Below, one piece after another: positions 36,691-36,995 of a stretch of DNA of 36,995 bases. A program made the position numbers and the translations under genes. A model generated the notes under the pieces. That model saw only the letters and a list, made by a program, of their open reading frames with translations, searched no databases and was not told where the DNA came from. Each line of letters starts with the position of its first letter. Position 1 is the stretch's first letter. Origin of the DNA: Haliea sp. (lineage in GTDB: Bacteria; Pseudomonadota; Gammaproteobacteria; Pseudomonadales; Halieaceae); NCBI GenBank assembly GCA_030730585.1, contig JANQUV010000034.1, forward strand, positions 1 through 36,995, written 5' to 3'.

Positions 36691-36995
36691 TTGGCACCTA
36701 TTTACAGCATGACCGCATTTTCCAGGGAAAGTGCGTCCGCGAACAATGGCGAACTCACTGTAGAGCTTCGCAGCGTCAACCATCGCTACCTCGATTGCAG
36801 TTTCAAATTGCCTGACGCGCTGCGCAACGCCGAAGCAGGCCTGCGCGAACGCGCTACGGCGCGGCTTTCACGCGGCAAATTGGACTGCCTGTTTCGTTTT
36901 CAGTCCGGCACAGTGCGGGCCGCGGGATTGGTGGTTGACCACAGGCAAGTGCAGAAAGTGGTCAATGCGGCACTGGAGGTCAGTGCGCTGCTGCC
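36691..36995 (+). CDS. yicC: YicC family endoribonuclease, cut by the window edge
   Basis: YicC proteins are stress-linked endoribonucleases; E. coli YicC promotes turnover of the small RNA RyhB. About 101 N-terminal residues are present of roughly 290. Typical parts are SMTAFSRESA, GELTVELRSVNHRYLDCSF, LPDALRN and LRERATARLSRGKLDC. I place the start at TTG 36691 (reading LAPIYSMTAF), because homologues have a few residues before SMTAF and a GGGGCGAG stands just upstream. The alternative is ATG at 36709, which has no ribosome binding site. It diverges from the carboxylesterase gene. Confidence 0.88.
   Translation, partial: MAPIYSMTAFSRESASANNGELTVELRSVNHRYLDCSFKLPDALRNAEAGLRERATARLSRGKLDCLFRFQSGTVRAAGLVVDHRQVQKVVNAALEVSALL

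Overview
The window is an ordinary, densely packed stretch of a gammaproteobacterial chromosome. Gene content and order resemble the Pseudomonas core genome (tkt-ArsR/methyltransferase-metK; gshB-tonB-yqgE-ruvX; pilT/pilU; yggS-proC-yggT-metX-metW; ftsY-ftsE-ftsX-rpoH; coaBC-algC-argB; pyrE/crc; rph/yicC). I infer a marine, Pseudomonas-related gammaproteobacterium, perhaps a cellvibrionad or OM60-type lineage. I am sure only of the class. I see no tRNA, rRNA, insertion sequence, prophage or CRISPR array. Every protein gene looks intact apart from the two cut by the window edges (tkt at the left, yicC at the right).

Region 1 (1-6375) is the activated-methyl cycle. A leftward transketolase gene diverges from a gene for an ArsR-type regulator fused to a methyltransferase fold. 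That regulator gene overlaps metK, and ahcY and metF follow. A perfect 11-bp inverted repeat lies on the promoter of the regulator gene. About 500 bp between metK and ahcY carry no convincing gene but many hairpins and a short tandem repeat.

Region 2 (6385-12317) has rsmE, gshB, a TonB-like gene, yqgE and ruvX on the plus strand, converging on the twitching-motility ATPase genes pilT and pilU. Region 3 (12439-18559) is a tight rightward run: yggS, proC, yggT, metX, metW, a DUF4426 gene, rdgB and hemW, many joined by start/stop overlaps. Region 4 (18604-23557) is leftward: ftsY-ftsE-ftsX, then rpoH with its own regulatory region, then a DUF423 gene and trmB. Region 5 (23632-27310) has rsmD and coaD rightward, then a small exported protein, mutM, rpmG, rpmB and radC leftward. 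Region 6 (27413-32715) is coaBC, a membrane-anchored phosphomannomutase (algC), argB and slmA. Region 7 (32732-36995) has a DUF4124 gene and pyrE leftward, a crc-like gene rightward, rph and a carboxylesterase gene leftward, and the start of yicC.

The two most interesting signals are regulatory. First, upstream of rpoH a CIRCE-type operator (9-bp arms, 9-bp spacer, one mismatch) overlaps both a sigma-E-type promoter and a sigma-70-type promoter, suggesting that HrcA, envelope stress and housekeeping transcription converge on the heat-shock sigma factor. Second, the methyl-cycle locus has a clear regulator operator with a predicted leaderless transcript, plus a highly structured, unexplained leader before ahcY where some proteobacteria carry an SAH riboswitch.
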